64,000 nucleotides of DNA from Luscinia megarhynchos (taxonomy: Eukaryota; Chordata; Aves; Passeriformes; Turdidae), in contig CM067568.1 of NCBI GenBank assembly GCA_034336665.1, forward strand, positions 14,913,983 to 14,977,982, written 5' to 3'. The position numbers and the translations under genes were made by a program. The number at the start of each line of letters is the position of its first letter. The stretch's first letter is position 1. The notes beneath the pieces were generated by a model. The model saw only the letters and a list, made by a program, of their open reading frames with translations. It was not told the DNA's origin and did no database searches. Of this stretch, positions 13,557-27,488 are shown piece after piece.

Positions 13557-16500
13557 GAAGCAGAAATTTTCAAGAGGAGACTATCCAGAATATGTTGTTC
13601 ACACTCAGGGCTCCTTCCTCGCTGGGTTTAAGCACACAACACGGGAGCTCCTGACGCAAACAGCGCCTGTTCCTCCGTCACCACATCTGCAACATTAACT
13701 CATTAGCTGGAAACACGTGAAGTGCAGCTCATAACACGGTTTCCCCCACATCCCCACACTGCTTCCAGACCTGGGTTTTATCTGAATGGCTTTCTACCAG
13801 CCGTTCCCTAATTTCCCAAACTGAGCAAGGAAGCAGGTCCAGCACACCCAAGGTCGCTGTTTGCATGCCCAATTACACTGATGGGCTTTACTGCTTCCCA
13901 CCCTGACAGGGCAGGAAGCTGGAGCTCTTCTGGGTAATCAAATGCACATGTAGAAACAATAAAATACACCCATAAAATGATGAGTGCCAAGCTTATTAAT
14001 GCAGACTGCCTTGCCAGAAATGGCAGCTAGCTCCAAGTGTTCTTAGACACCTTTTGCCTCTTTTTGGTTTTCTTCTTTTTGTAAGTTTTGCTCTGCTTTT
14101 TGGTGGGCTTTTTTGAAGTCTTCCAGGGGTGCAAACAATCAGTTATTCCAGAAATCACCACAGCAAAAAGCAGAAAAAAAGACATCTAAAATATTATTTT
14201 CAGTGTGTGACTGCTATCTGTATTCTTCACTCATTCCTGGAAATATTGTGTTTAACCCAACAACAGGTGAATAATGAAGGCTTCTCTTCGTTGTCATTTC
14301 TGCCTAACACTTGTCAAACAAAAGGTGTCACCCACAGGTTACTCTGAACAGCAGGTGTGCCAAACCAAGCAGAGAAAAAGCAGAGCACCTGAAGGACACT
14401 TTACCCATTTCTCAAACAGCTGCTCTCCCAAAACACCATCCCATTATTGCTGTCATTTGAAAAGACACTAATAAATTATGATGAATTCTTATGATAATGA
14501 TATGCTCTCCTTTGAGGTACTCAGGAGCCTAAGAAAAGAAACAACTGCAAAAAAAAGGAGATAGGGGATTGCAAAGCAAGACCGTGCACTTTGCTTGGTA
14601 TTGGTGGGATTTCCATGTGTCATCAGGTCCTCTCCCTAGGCAGCACAGAGAAAAATACACAACAAATTACCTGAACTGCTAAGGTAGCCCTGGGAAAAAA
14701 ACATTTAACATCCCACTGTCTCAAGAAAAATTTACTATCTATAACCTCCCCTCAAAAACATTCCAAATACATTTTTTAAACAAAACTAGAAGAAGGCTTT
14801 CTATAGTTTTTTTTCTTTTCTTTCTTCAGCATTGGGTTTTGTTGATTTTTTTGTTTTGTTCATGATCTGAAAGATACAAGGGTTGAACTTGAATGCACAC
14901 CCAAAGGTGTCCAAAGAAAGGAACACAAATACATACAAGCTACCTAAGGATGATTTCAATTCCCAATTGCTTAAACTGAACAGATTGTTCTAGAAGGTCT
15001 CATCACAAGACAAAGGCTGCTAGAATTTCTACTTTCTTCTCCTTTTCTCTCCCAATGTACCCTCCCCTAAAAGAAAGATGGATGCTGAAAATAAATTTTA
15101 AAAGGTAGGGAAAATATAGTTTAGTTTTTCTGGCTGTGGTTTTATGTTATTCTAGAAAAATTAATTTTTCACCAGGAGCAAGACTGTCTTTACCAGAGCC
15201 ACAACAGGGTGTTCTGGTTCTAAATAACTGAAGAATACCAAACCATAGCCATTTAGGTTATTTTAAAATAAGATTTTTTTCTTCTCTCCAACTTTGTCAC
15301 CTCAGCTACTGTACACTCTGAAACTAGACTTAAACATAATTACTTCCTATCATCCCAAACAAATAGGAATAATAAATTATACCTGAAGATTATGTAATGG
15401 CAGGTAACCTTCGGTATTTAAATTCTCAATATTTAAGACATCAATATTAATGATTTCAGTCTCGTAGCTTGGCAAGAAAAATCACTCTGTGGCAAAATCA
15501 GGACCTTCTATATATTTAGTGTATGCACTATAGAAGCCATTAATAACTAAAACACTTAGTTACTTTTCTTGTATTAGCTGTAATTCCGAGCTGTGAATAC
15601 TAAGGTGAGGATTTTAGGGGTCTGCCTTGTTTCATGCTTCTTTTTTTCCCCCCCCCACCTTTGTATTTTGGCTTTAAGTTGCTCAGAATGGGATCTTTTC
15701 CCCAGACTCTTAAGTGCACAGATATCTAACTGCCAGCAGAACTGTGTTGTCTAAGCAGCAATGAAAATGTCACCCCCAGTTCATAAAAATCAATTAGAAA
15801 ATCTGCCCAATACACACAATGTATTATTTATATTCTAGATACAAAAGTACAACTACTACTTTAAGCTCGTTATCACCACCTGAAGCTTTGCTGACCAAAA
15901 TGCACATCAAAAAGCAAACCCCTGGCCATTCTCTGCATCATGCACCACAAAGTATCTGATCTTTGCCTCCACTGATACATTCTCAAGTAAAAAAAATGGA
16001 AAATATCCCTGATTTCAGAGTATCTCATATACATGTTGAGTTCCAAACCAATTTTTAGTTTGACCCAAAAAGGAAATACGTTGCTTTCCTCTGTTTCTGG
16101 GCACTTTTTATTCAAACAAAGCAAAGAACAGGTTCACACAGGGACTCAAACACCCTTTACAGGCAGGAGGAGCTCAGGTGTAGTGATGCAGACAGCAAAC
16201 TTCAGCTTAGGATGCTTTGTGTAATGGGAGGTGATGACCAACCTGATTAAGGGTTTCACGGCAATTTTGTGTGTATGCAAATCTATCTGCCAGGTAGCAC
16301 AGAATTTACAGCACTGAATTCAAGTTCAGTGAATTTTTCAGTAAGAAAACCCTCTGCCAGACAGTACAAAGTTAGCCATGTGCCATTCTGAGCACACAGG
16401 ACACACACAGTGCCCAGTCACCAGCAGTCACTCTAATATAGGGGCAGGGATGTTTTAAAGAGGTGTGAACGACTGTACAGGCAAAAATTAATGATGCTTT

Positions 16501-19500
16501 CTGAGCTTCTTTAAGGTCAACCTTGGGAGAATATTTTTCTTGGAGGAGGAGTTAGTTTGATTGACAATAAATAAAGTTTATTCACTGAAATTTTTGACTT
16601 ACAGAGGGATGGTTCCTGCCAGCTGCCTGAAAAACACATAGTAATAGATTCATAAAAGCCTTCTTCACACACCTGAAACCACAGCTTTTAAATGGCTCAG
16701 GAGCCAGAGGATTATAAAAGAATGCAAACAGCAGTCTCTAGGTGTGGCAGCCCATTCAGCAAACCTTGAGGAAGCTTTCCAAGCTTTACACCCCTGCCTC
16801 AACCTCTAACTACACACTGGAGACTTTCTAAGCTGTGGAAACACAGGGATGGTGAAGGAAGAGCAATAAACAAGTGCTTCCCAGAGTGTTAGTGCACTTA
16901 TCTGGCCAGCAATGCTTTGAGAGCTTGGAGTGCTCTTCATTAATAACCTACCTGTTGGGTTCATTTCACCACCACACTGATAAGTTACCTGTTTAACTTC
17001 ACTGCTTTAGCTGGTACTACACAAACCTCTGGTCCTTCACTCTGTATTTCTCCTCAGCCTTCTATCTCCTCCTGTTTTTTCTAACAATCAGAGCAAATGT
17101 GCACTTGGCAGGCCCTTGACTCACAGGTCAAGATGAAGAAAAACAAATGAGAGTGCATCTCATCAGAGAATAAAGTATGCTTGAGTACTCTCTGAATGAA
17201 CACTTATGCAGCAAGTTTCTTATCACTCTTTTTTTAAATACTCAGCATTTCAAATATTGTATTACACTGAGACCAGCAAGACTTCCACCTACAACAAAGA
17301 ATTAAAACCAAAACACAAATTAACACAAAAAGAAAAAAAATTCTCAAGGCAAAACAGATTGTCCAGCATAACTCCCTAGAAAGGCTGAGGATCTGAGTTT
17401 CTCAGAAGCCCCATCCTTGTGGCTGGGCTCCAGGGCTCCACATTCCCCAGGACACAGGCTGCCACTCACTGGGCTGGCTCAAACAAGGCTCCTTCAATGA
17501 CCATCCACCACTAATGTCTTATTTGCTTATGACACCTTTCTCTCCATGCACTGCACTCTATTTTAAAAGACTGTGTCCCAGCCTTAGAGATAGTCCTGCT
17601 TGAGGCTAGCAAAAAAAAAGCAATTACTGTGGAGGCTGTCTCATGTTACACTTCATCAGAAGACTCCAGCAAGATCCCTGTTATTTATTGTTTGCAATGG
17701 CCTAGTACCTAGCAACCTCCACCATGCAGCAGTGTGGCATTTTTTAGTTAAGCACTGCACACACACAAAAAAGGCAGCCTGACAGTAAAATTGCTTTGAA
17801 AGATCAGCTGTGCCCAAAGCAGATAACAGAACATCAATATCACTGCAGGCCTGAAGGAGCTGGTGCCTTTCAATAGCTGCCAACATTTGCCAATTACTCA
17901 AAATTGCTATGTGCACTGTACCTTCTGCAGAGTTCAATTTCCTATAACTCCCAACAAGTCTCCTGGCTAAGAAGGCTGAGGGTGCAGGTGCATTTGTATT
18001 AGACACTGAGTTAAGGAGAGGTTTTCCAATCTAGAAACAGGGCATAGGTTAAGCATTAAAATTTGCTCTTCAGAATTTGTCTCCTCACCAGAGCTTACAA
18101 GCATTTGGTTGTCAAGCTGCTCACAATACAGAATTGCTGCACAGGTTATTTTATGGTAATTGCATAGCAGAGATCTGGTGCCTTTATTAAAAAGCCACTC
18201 CCATTTCACGAGTAACAGGAACTGCTTGCTGCAGACAAAACTACAAATCCATTCCCTGGCTGGAATTGTGAATGCTTAGAAAGATTTTTTTTTTTTTCTC
18301 CCCTTGAAAGGTAAACCTCTCCAATTTCATGGGAAAAATAACAGCTAACAAATATGAGGAAACACCAAGACAAAATCAAGGTGAGATGTGAAAGAATCCA
18401 CACCTTCCATCCATCCAAGCAAAAGGCAGCAGCACAGTAACACTGCCAGGACACTCTGAATTCAAAGACTTGAACTGGTGACCACTTGAAAACTGACTGA
18501 TTCCAGCTCCTGCTTCTGCTTCATCACACACAAGTAGCCAGCCAGTAATAGCTTGGCTATGCATTATTCCAGCAGGAGTGTTCCTCTCCATAAATTAACT
18601 ACAGACACATCAATAGCTCAGCATTTCATAAGCCAAAGCAGTTTCAGCTATGAAATTCTTCATGCAGGAGGAAAAAGAAAAAAACAAAACCAACACAAAT
18701 CCTGGCAACTGGCAACAAGGAAAAGCAATTTCCTTCCACTTCAAGTGTGGACAGACTTTGACACAGAAAGTAAACAACTGCTCTAGCTTCTCATTGCTGC
18801 TTTTCCTAATCTAATACACAACTGCTCTCCCAAGAGTCCAAAGAAGTTCAGAAACATGCACACACAACAAAACAAACAAAACAAAATGCTGAAGAGAATA
18901 ATTTCAAATGAAGACAGATATACAACAACAAAATTTAAGACATTGTTATTTCTTTGCTATTTCACCAGAAGTGTAGGAGTTTGTAGCAGAGGCAATGATA
19001 TCTATTCTCTACCTGTACTTGGGGGGCACTCAAATAAGGATGTCTTTATTATCAGTCACCAGGACTGTTCTACATATTGCTTTTGTTCCCATTTCCCAAT
19101 TTCTTTGGGAATAGACAGTAATATTGACAGTAGAATAGACAGTAATATTGCCCATAAATTATCCATCAAAACAAAGGGCTTCCTTGACCCTCTCAACAAG
19201 CATTAAATGCAAACAGCCACAGTCTCACTCCTAGAATTGGTTCTTTCTGGCCAAGGCTCATTTAAAGACTCTCAAAGCTGCTACAGAAAGCAAGAGAATT
19301 CAGCTTTCTTTCCAAGTCAGCTAGGGACATTCCAATAAATCTTCTGCAGCCATGTGTGAAAACCACAGCAGAGATAGATGGTATACATCTGCTACTTAAG
19401 GAGCACACCTGAGAAAAGAAGCAGTTTCCATTGCAGCTACTCCTGATTAACTAACTGCTGCCAATCTGCTTCCTGTCAGCTGCCATAAAATACAAATTTT

Positions 19501-22500
19501 TTTTCATATCAGCTTCTTGTTTGAAAGTTGTGGTTTCAGAGTAATTTTCAAGGAGTTTTCAAGTGGTTCAGATGCACTTTTAATTGCATTTAAAATGCAT
19601 GCTTCGCATTTCCAAAACCTGCACATCTGCCAGTTTCTGCTGATCCAGGTGTAGGTCCTCATGGCATCTGACAACTGCTGAAATCCAGCAAGCTGACTTC
19701 AAAACCAAAACCTCACAGGCAAAGCCATACACAAATATTGATGCAACTGTTCAAAGTGATTTTGTGTTTGGCCCAGTTCCCTAAATGTGGCATGAATTTT
19801 GGCTAATAGCGTGTGCCAGGAATACAGGGCCATTCAGTGAACATTAACTCTGAAGCTTTTCTCTTTTCAGTGTAAGTGCATAAGCACAACTGCAGCATTT
19901 CAAAAGGCAATCCAAAGGATTAGGTAATACAGAACTTAGTTTCAACAGCAAAGAAAAGCAATTACAATATAACAGGATCTAGACTTTTAAACCTCAATTT
20001 CCTAAAATTTAACAACTTCACATTGACTGGAAGTGCAATCTGTTCTCAACATTTCATGTTGCATTTCTTTACCTGTTGGATTCGATTGTTCAACCTGAGT
20101 TCTTCCTGAAAACAAAAGGATTTCTGCAGAATTTAATTTTGCATTCAGCAGAACGCTGCTGGCCAGAAACATCTCCACAACACAGTGTCAGAGCTGCTTA
20201 CACCAAATGACGTTAAACAAAGGGCAGCCTCCACTGCCCAGCAATTAAAATTGATAAGAAGCCTGTGTTCTTCAGGACTTCTTTTCAAGTCTAACAGAAA
20301 GCTCTGGAATTGCCAGCCACTGGAGGTTTTTATGGCTTTGCTCTTTATGAATGCACAGCCTAGCTGGCGATAAGCGCTTTTGTGCACTTGGCTGGTGCTT
20401 GCCCGTGAGCACGACTCTTGATGGGGGTTTATTGGTGTGAAAGATGCCAACAACACCCCAAGGACAGACTGGGACATTCCAGCACTTGTCAGAGAGGTGC
20501 CAATTTGCCCCTAAATCAAACATGCCACAGCAGAGCTGATAACAGCTTTAGACGTGGGTGCCAGAGGAGAGAGCAGTCAGATTGTGTTATTTACCACATC
20601 TAGAACAAACAGCCTCCAACTTCCACTGAACTTGTGACTCAGGGGGTAAGAAGGCTAAAACCCTTGTTTGTGATAGAGTTGTCAGCCAGTCCCTGATGCC
20701 ACTGCACTCGCACATACCCGAGGGTGCTGAGAGCAAAGGGCTCTGAGGCACCACGGCAGTGCCGGGGGAAACTCAGAGGAACACACTGGCCACCCACGCG
20801 TATTGTCACTCCATAAATATTCCCAGGGCACCAGAGGATGTAAGGATGCACGAGGATCCCTGCCCTGGAAGATCATGCCACAGCACACAGCAGTGTCCCT
20901 ACCCAGTTAGGTGGGGTCTCAGGCTCCCTGCAGGCTTTGGTCGCGGTGCCAGCCAGGACTCCTGGTGCCTGCCCGTGCCAATGAGCAGCACAGGCACGAC
21001 CCTGCACTCTGCAGCCACCAGGGCTTGCACATGCATTCCCTCCACCTCCGTGCTTAACACAGCCTTATCCAGGCTGATCCAGCAGGCACAGCTCCGCTGG
21101 AATCCACATCCAGGCCTAGGGCAGCAGCAGAGATGCATCCTTACAGACTATCTGGATGAATATCAAATTTGGTAGAGATATGAAGTGCAGAGAAGGTCAC
21201 AGCCAGTAAATCTCACCGTTTCGTTCAGGTCCATGGGATGTTGATGGTGCTTATCTGGTCCATCCTGTCTATCAAATAATACAAGGCAGCCAGAAACACT
21301 GATCTGGAGCAGTTGTGAGGAAGAAGTAAATTTACAGGTGGTCCTTATTCCAACTGTCCAGGCTATTTTCACCCATTTAGTTCCATAAATTCAAACTTTT
21401 TTCAGTTCATTGCTACAAAGCAGTCACTTTACAGTTTGGGAAAGAAAGCACACATGCCCTGGCTTTCCCATGACAATTTATCTTCCTTGCATTGCAATAG
21501 CAGTGTTGTTTCTATAACACTGTAAAAACCATTTAATTCCTCCCTACATCTATCACAAGATATGGAAAAGTGAAGAAACTACTTTCATTACCACACCATA
21601 TCCTAAATATTTAGGAAAACCCCTTATTCAAAGCAGAGTCAAATTTCTAAATACCTTTTAAAAGAAGACATGCTCTACAATACCAGTTTTATTATTACCA
21701 AGATAGGTGCTCATCTCAGTGATAAAGCCAAATTTTATGCTGGTTAATCAGCTGCTAGCCATGGGATGCTTCACTGAAATTGAGTTAATTTCTGCCTTCA
21801 GTTCCCTCTGAAACTTGTACAAATTTCCCATGGCTGTTTCGCAGCCACTAAAATTCAACAGAACACAAAGTCTCTTCTACACACCAAAATGCCTGAGACA
21901 CAGGGAGGGTGGGGAGCAGGCAAAATGAGGCACCATATTAAAAAAAAAACAAAAAACCACAGTGACAATGAAGTCTGCTTCAAACTAACAGATGTGATGT
22001 TTGAGGGGGATGGAGAGACTGCAATTCCAATGAAAACACAGCACTTCACCTAAGCAATCAGACAGAAGCATCATCAGATGGCATTTGTTACAGGGAGGAG
22101 GAGGAAACTGAAGATACACACGGCTGTGGGTTTTGACCACAGTTCACACTGTTAGCACACATTGTATAAACAAACCGGCTGATTTCCTCAAAGCACTTAG
22201 GACCAGTTTGATTACTTACCAAGTCATTTCCAGAATTCCTCAAGAAAAGAATCCCATGGCATTTTGCATATATTGTTCCAATAACAACAAACAGACGGTA
22301 TACAGGCTCCCTGAAACAAGAACTGTTTCTTTCAAGAGAAAGGCATCTGACAGAAAACTAGTATCGAAACCTGCTTGAATGTTATCTCCACTTTCAAGTA
22401 AGAGGTATAAGCAGGTGACCCTTTACTCCTACAGATAACAATCCACTAAAAATTTCTAGAGATTAGGCTCTTCTCATAGTACATCACATTACCACAGTCA

Positions 22501-25500
22501 GTTCAATTTCTCTATTTCACTTTAGATGGATGTGTAATGTTTCCCATTAAAGCCACACAATAAAATAATGCCACAGAAGTCATCAAGAGAGAACCTCAGT
22601 GCTTGGAAAACCAGAGTGCAATACGCAATTCAGACACCCAGGAAGGGCCAGCACTAACACACAGCTACAGCTTTCCATGCGCTGCAAAACCTGCAGGGTT
22701 TCAAAGGTCTTTTTTCTCATTTCTGTGGTTCAAATGTGTAGTTGCCCAAATAAGATGATGTCATAAAATTAAATAAAATCCACAAAGAGCTGTCTTGAGT
22801 GAACAGAGCTGTGAAGGCATACAATTGACATGACTGGGTAACACTTAGTGCCTGTGCCTGTCACACTTCAGATGCTGCTGAAACAGGATGCTCAGACAGC
22901 TTTCTGCTGGGGTGTGCTGGGTGACCTGTTGACACAGAAACCATCAAGTGAGCAGGTTTATTTTGTGTGAAGTGCTGGGATAACCAATTATCAATACTTT
23001 CTGGGTCACAGCTAAGACAACAGCCTACACTCACATGAAGTTTACTCACACTACAATAAAGCAATACATGTTTGGTTATTTACTCATTGTCAGGTTTGAC
23101 CACATTTTACTGTCTTCTAAAAAACAAATAGCCTCTACTAGGCCTATTTAGGATGAATATTAGGGGGGAAAAATAGGGCCTTATTTGCTGAAGTTTGTAA
23201 AGATCAGATAAAGTCATTGTACAGAACAGAAACACCTCTGATTCTTAACAGGGTCAGCACAGGACATTCTAGAGAAGCCACAGGATGGGAGATCTTTGCT
23301 CTTCTCTCTTCCCCAACCTCCACTGCCCTGCACAAATAATTGGGCACAGGCATTTTGAAGGGTGTAAGAATGAGATTAGCAGCAGCAACCATTTCCTGCA
23401 TCCATTCTCCTTTGCTCTACTTGTCAACATCCGTGCAAGAGACAAGGCACCTTTATTTCAACTGTGGTGCCTGCAGCTTACTGAAGAAAAAGAAGAGCTC
23501 CAGCCAATTCCAGCTCATTTTTCAGATGAGGGAAGGAGAATAGCTGCTGCAGGAACAAACACACTCTTTGAAGGCAATTCCTTACTCTGCAGAAAGACAA
23601 TACATCCACTACGAGGACCTCAGCCTTTGTTGTACAAGGGATGAGCAAGAGCTCTGTAATCCTGACCTCTGCTATTAAACCTGGTGTCCTTTTGAGAAAA
23701 TCCAAGGAAGTTACCTGGTGGGTGATTTACATTCTGTCCTCAAAATGACCCAATTTTCTGTACTATCCAACTCACATAAAAGTATGCAGTATTAGCACTG
23801 CAATGAGAAAATGTTGTAAAAAAAATGAAATAATTTTAAAGTATCCCTGAGGTTTCAGGAATTCATAGTCGGCTTGCAGAGTAAACTTCTGAGCACTGAA
23901 TTCCTACACATCCAAGCCTGCCCAGTCTCCTTGTGTCAGTTCCAGCTGTCTGACAGTGAGCAGCTTACTGCAAGGGTGACCACGCTGGTCTAAACAGAGG
24001 GAATAAATCTGTGTTCTTACCCAGTCTGAAACACATAGGGAGGGACACAGGGAAGATCACTAATTGCTAGAAATCTACCACAGAACTACTGGTGAGATGG
24101 TACAAAAACCTGCATACAAATGTTATGTGACTTAACAAACTTACTACAGAAAGAGACAACAGTCACCTGGACAAAATAAAAGTTGATACAGAATTAGCGC
24201 TGTGAGATCCTTATAATTTAAAAATAAAGCTTTACTATAAATAAAATAATTTAAAATTATTTCTATACATCTGGTGCATAAATCCTAGCAAGTAGTTTTA
24301 ATTGCCCTAATTTTGGAGATGAGTAGATGCAAGTTTTTCTCTTTACTAGTTGGTCCTTTACTAATTGCTCCCACTAGGAAGCAAATAGCTGTTTACATAG
24401 TTAAGTTAAACACATGATGATAACTTCATAAGGATCAAACCAAATATTACTCCAACAATTGTATTACATTTCTTATTATTGTAAAAGAAAATGTATGCTC
24501 TATTTTTGGAGTAAGAGTAAAATGAATAGATTATGATCAGGAGCACAATCTTTTAGGATAAAAAAGGTAATTTCTACTATTACAAGATCTTAGTTCACTA
24601 AAAACAGCATATTGCTCCATTGAGGTAGATACTAGTGTAGTTATATAACAAAAAATTTACTTTTTAAATAACCTCAGCAGAAAGCAAAGAGGGATTTTCT
24701 AGTTAAGAGTGAAAAATCTAGTTTTCTATTACAAATGGGACAAAACTGTGCTGTCAAATCAGGTTTCATAAGTCCACTGACATTAGCAAAACATGTATGA
24801 GATGCATGCTCCTAGTGAGGGCTTTAATATGAAATTCAAAGATCCACATCTTTGCTTCTGCAGATGCAGAAGAAGCTTAAAGGATCCAGAAGCCCTGTCC
24901 TAAGTTTATTTTGATGTTGGTTAATATTTTCCATAAAATATTAAGTCATCACAGTGATTGTGAAGAACATATAAGAAAAAATAAAAATATCTACTCTGGG
25001 CACTTTGCTAGGAATATCTAAAGGCCACCTAACAACCTGTAGAATAATTTCATATTTTTGGCAGTTTATCCCTTTCAAAATGATAAAATTCCAAGGATGC
25101 AGACTTGGTGCTTGATGCATTCCTTGCAAAAAGTACCAGGCATATTTTTTCTTAAACTCAAAAAAGGATTCAGTCAATTTTGAGCTAATGTGTATTCATT
25201 ATCTCATACAACTGGAAGTTCTGAGACTAAAGCAGTCCAGAGAAAAAAAAATGGCTTTTTGTCACAGTGGTTGTACTAAGCTTTAATAAAGCACTGGCTT
25301 CCCCTGTGCTTAAGCTTCATTGCAATGCTTCCAGGACTCACATTTTCTGTTGTAAAATGTGGTTGTTAAGGAGGAAAACGCCCCCTGAGGAAATGTGGGG
25401 CAGCATTTTTGGGTTTTTGTTGTTGGTTTCAGGTGTTTTGACTGGGTTTTGATGTAGGTTTTTTGTTATTTTATACTACTTACACTACACTTACACACGT

Positions 25501-25667
25501 ACTCAGGCCCTGCTTTGCACTGCGTGCGATTTCTTACAGCTCCTTGAACACAGAAAATAGCTATTATTTTACTATTCTGTACCATGAAGTAGGAAAATAA
25601 ACCAAAAAAAGTCCTCAAACTTGGTCACATCAGGCAAGGGAAAAGCTGCACCAAGCACCTCTCTAGT

Positions 25668-25692
25668 CCTCCAGGCATGCACAGCCTGGAGG
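25668..25692. repeat. 9-bp inverted repeat with 7-nt loop
   Basis: CCTCCAGGC and GCCTGGAGG flank a 7-nt spacer (atgcaca). This GC-rich hairpin stands out from its AT-rich surroundings in KCNQ1 intron 1. The stem is too short for a microRNA precursor. Confidence 0.7.
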
Positions 25693-27474
25693 CCAGAGAA
25701 AAACTCATTTAAAAAATAAAAAATAAAAGAAATCATTGTCTAGAAACACAGTAAAATTAATATTAAATTTGATAACCGAAGCACTGAATACTCCTACTTG
25801 TTTATATACATAGAGATAAATATACTCTCACACACATCTTCCTGGCAGGAGGTGCAAACACATCAACCACCCCTGCAGCAGAGCCTTGCCCATCTCCCAT
25901 TACCACTATGGCACCATGAGGCTTCTCCCAGGCCATTCTGCCAGGTGAAGCACGACTGGAGCAGGAGGCCAGCACCCCACCAGTGCAGGACATTCTGCTG
26001 TGAGCCAGCCTCCCTGCATCTGGCAGCTCTCCAGGACATCTGAGGCAGGAAACACCTTGCCCCCAACAAGACACTGTTTTCCATCTGGAACTGAGTGAGC
26101 AAGCGCTCACAGCTTTTGTGCCCAGCCGCTAATGCACATTAGGCAATCTATTAACACACCAAATTAATGGGGCGGTGCCAAGTCTGAAGTCAGTAAGCAC
26201 TGTGGCCGTGCTCAGCTCCCTGCAGCATGTGCTGGCACCGCTGTTTGTGACACATCCAGCGCTCAGGCATTTGGAGCTCTGCCTAATTAGTTCACTGCAA
26301 TTGAATCTCAACTCTAGCCTTGATTCAGCTGCAATGGGAGCTCTGAAAGAGGCCTATCTACACAGCCTTGCATGGTTTTTTTTTCCCCTGGCACTTGAGG
26401 AGCCAGGGCAAGGAAGTGTGCCAGAATTGCCCAACCAGCCATTCGACAGACACAGAAATATGAATACTGCACTTACTGGTTTATTAAAGATCATTCATGT
26501 GCAACTTTCAAAGGTAGGATAATTCTTTTCCTGGAGGAAAGCAAACATGAGAGGAGGACTTGAAATATCATACTGGAAGAATGATGGGAAAAAAGAGAAG
26601 GCCAACCCCAGGAAAGCCTGCCCAAAGGGAAAAAATGCATAACTCCAATGTGTGCATTTCACAGTCCTTTATTTCTCCACTGCACACAACCTGTCTTCAC
26701 TGAGCATTAGTGTTTGCCAGTTTACAGTCTTCTGCTTCCACTGGTTTTCAGACAACTTAAACATCAGTACAATTAGAAAGCCTTTTTTCTCCCCACAAAA
26801 CTTCCTTGACCCAATGAATTTTTTTCAAGTAGCCAACCATATCCCTTTCAGAACAGAAACTGTATTTTCCCAATTATTGCTAGAGGTGTTCTCAAAAGGC
26901 ATTTTAACAAGATAATACCTTAGCTTTTCACCTTGCTTCCCCTTCCACAATAACTTTTATGCACTGAATGCAACAAAAATAACATAAAGACAATGGTTTC
27001 ATCAAAGTGGCTTCAAGGCATTACCTATTAGTGTTGAGATTGAGGGTTTCTCAAACTGTTTTTCTTTCTGATGACAGTCAATTACTAAGTAAATGTGGTT
27101 TTTGTTTTTTTTATTTAGTCAATTGCACAGTTATTTGTATCTGCATTTCTTAACCTAAGAATTTCTACTGTCCCACAAAGAGAAACAACTGGGGACCCTT
27201 TCTGATCTCTAACCAGACTGACACGTGAGCTCCTCATGGCACAAACTTGGATTGGTCTCACTCATAGGACTGCCCACAGCAAAAATAAAACTTCTGGCAA
27301 GTTACAAACTGGGAAACAGAGCAAGGGTGGGAAGGTCTGTACTGGCCAACCCAAAAAATGCTATTTCAATTACATGGTCCCAAAGAAACACCTTCTTGCA
27401 ATATTGAGATACACAGAGTTAGGTTGCTCTGCTGCAAATTGGCCTCAACTAAACTGCCTCAGTCTTGATGAGAC

Positions 27475-27488
27475 AAAAAAAAAAAAAA
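27475..27488. repeat. poly(A) run, 14 nt
   Basis: Simple A run in KCNQ1 intron 1, with no recognisable retroposon body beside it. Confidence 0.85.

Noticed and set aside
13440..13560. Possible processed pseudogene upstream of the 25-nt poly(A) run
   Set aside because: The preceding sequence resembles no coding sequence I know, and no target-site duplication is evident.
20759..21175. 138-codon open frame in the GC-rich intronic patch
   Set aside because: Composition-driven; competing open frames exist on both strands and none resembles a known protein.
25668..25692. microRNA precursor
   Set aside because: The stem is only 9 bp with a 7-nt loop, far too short for a pre-miRNA.
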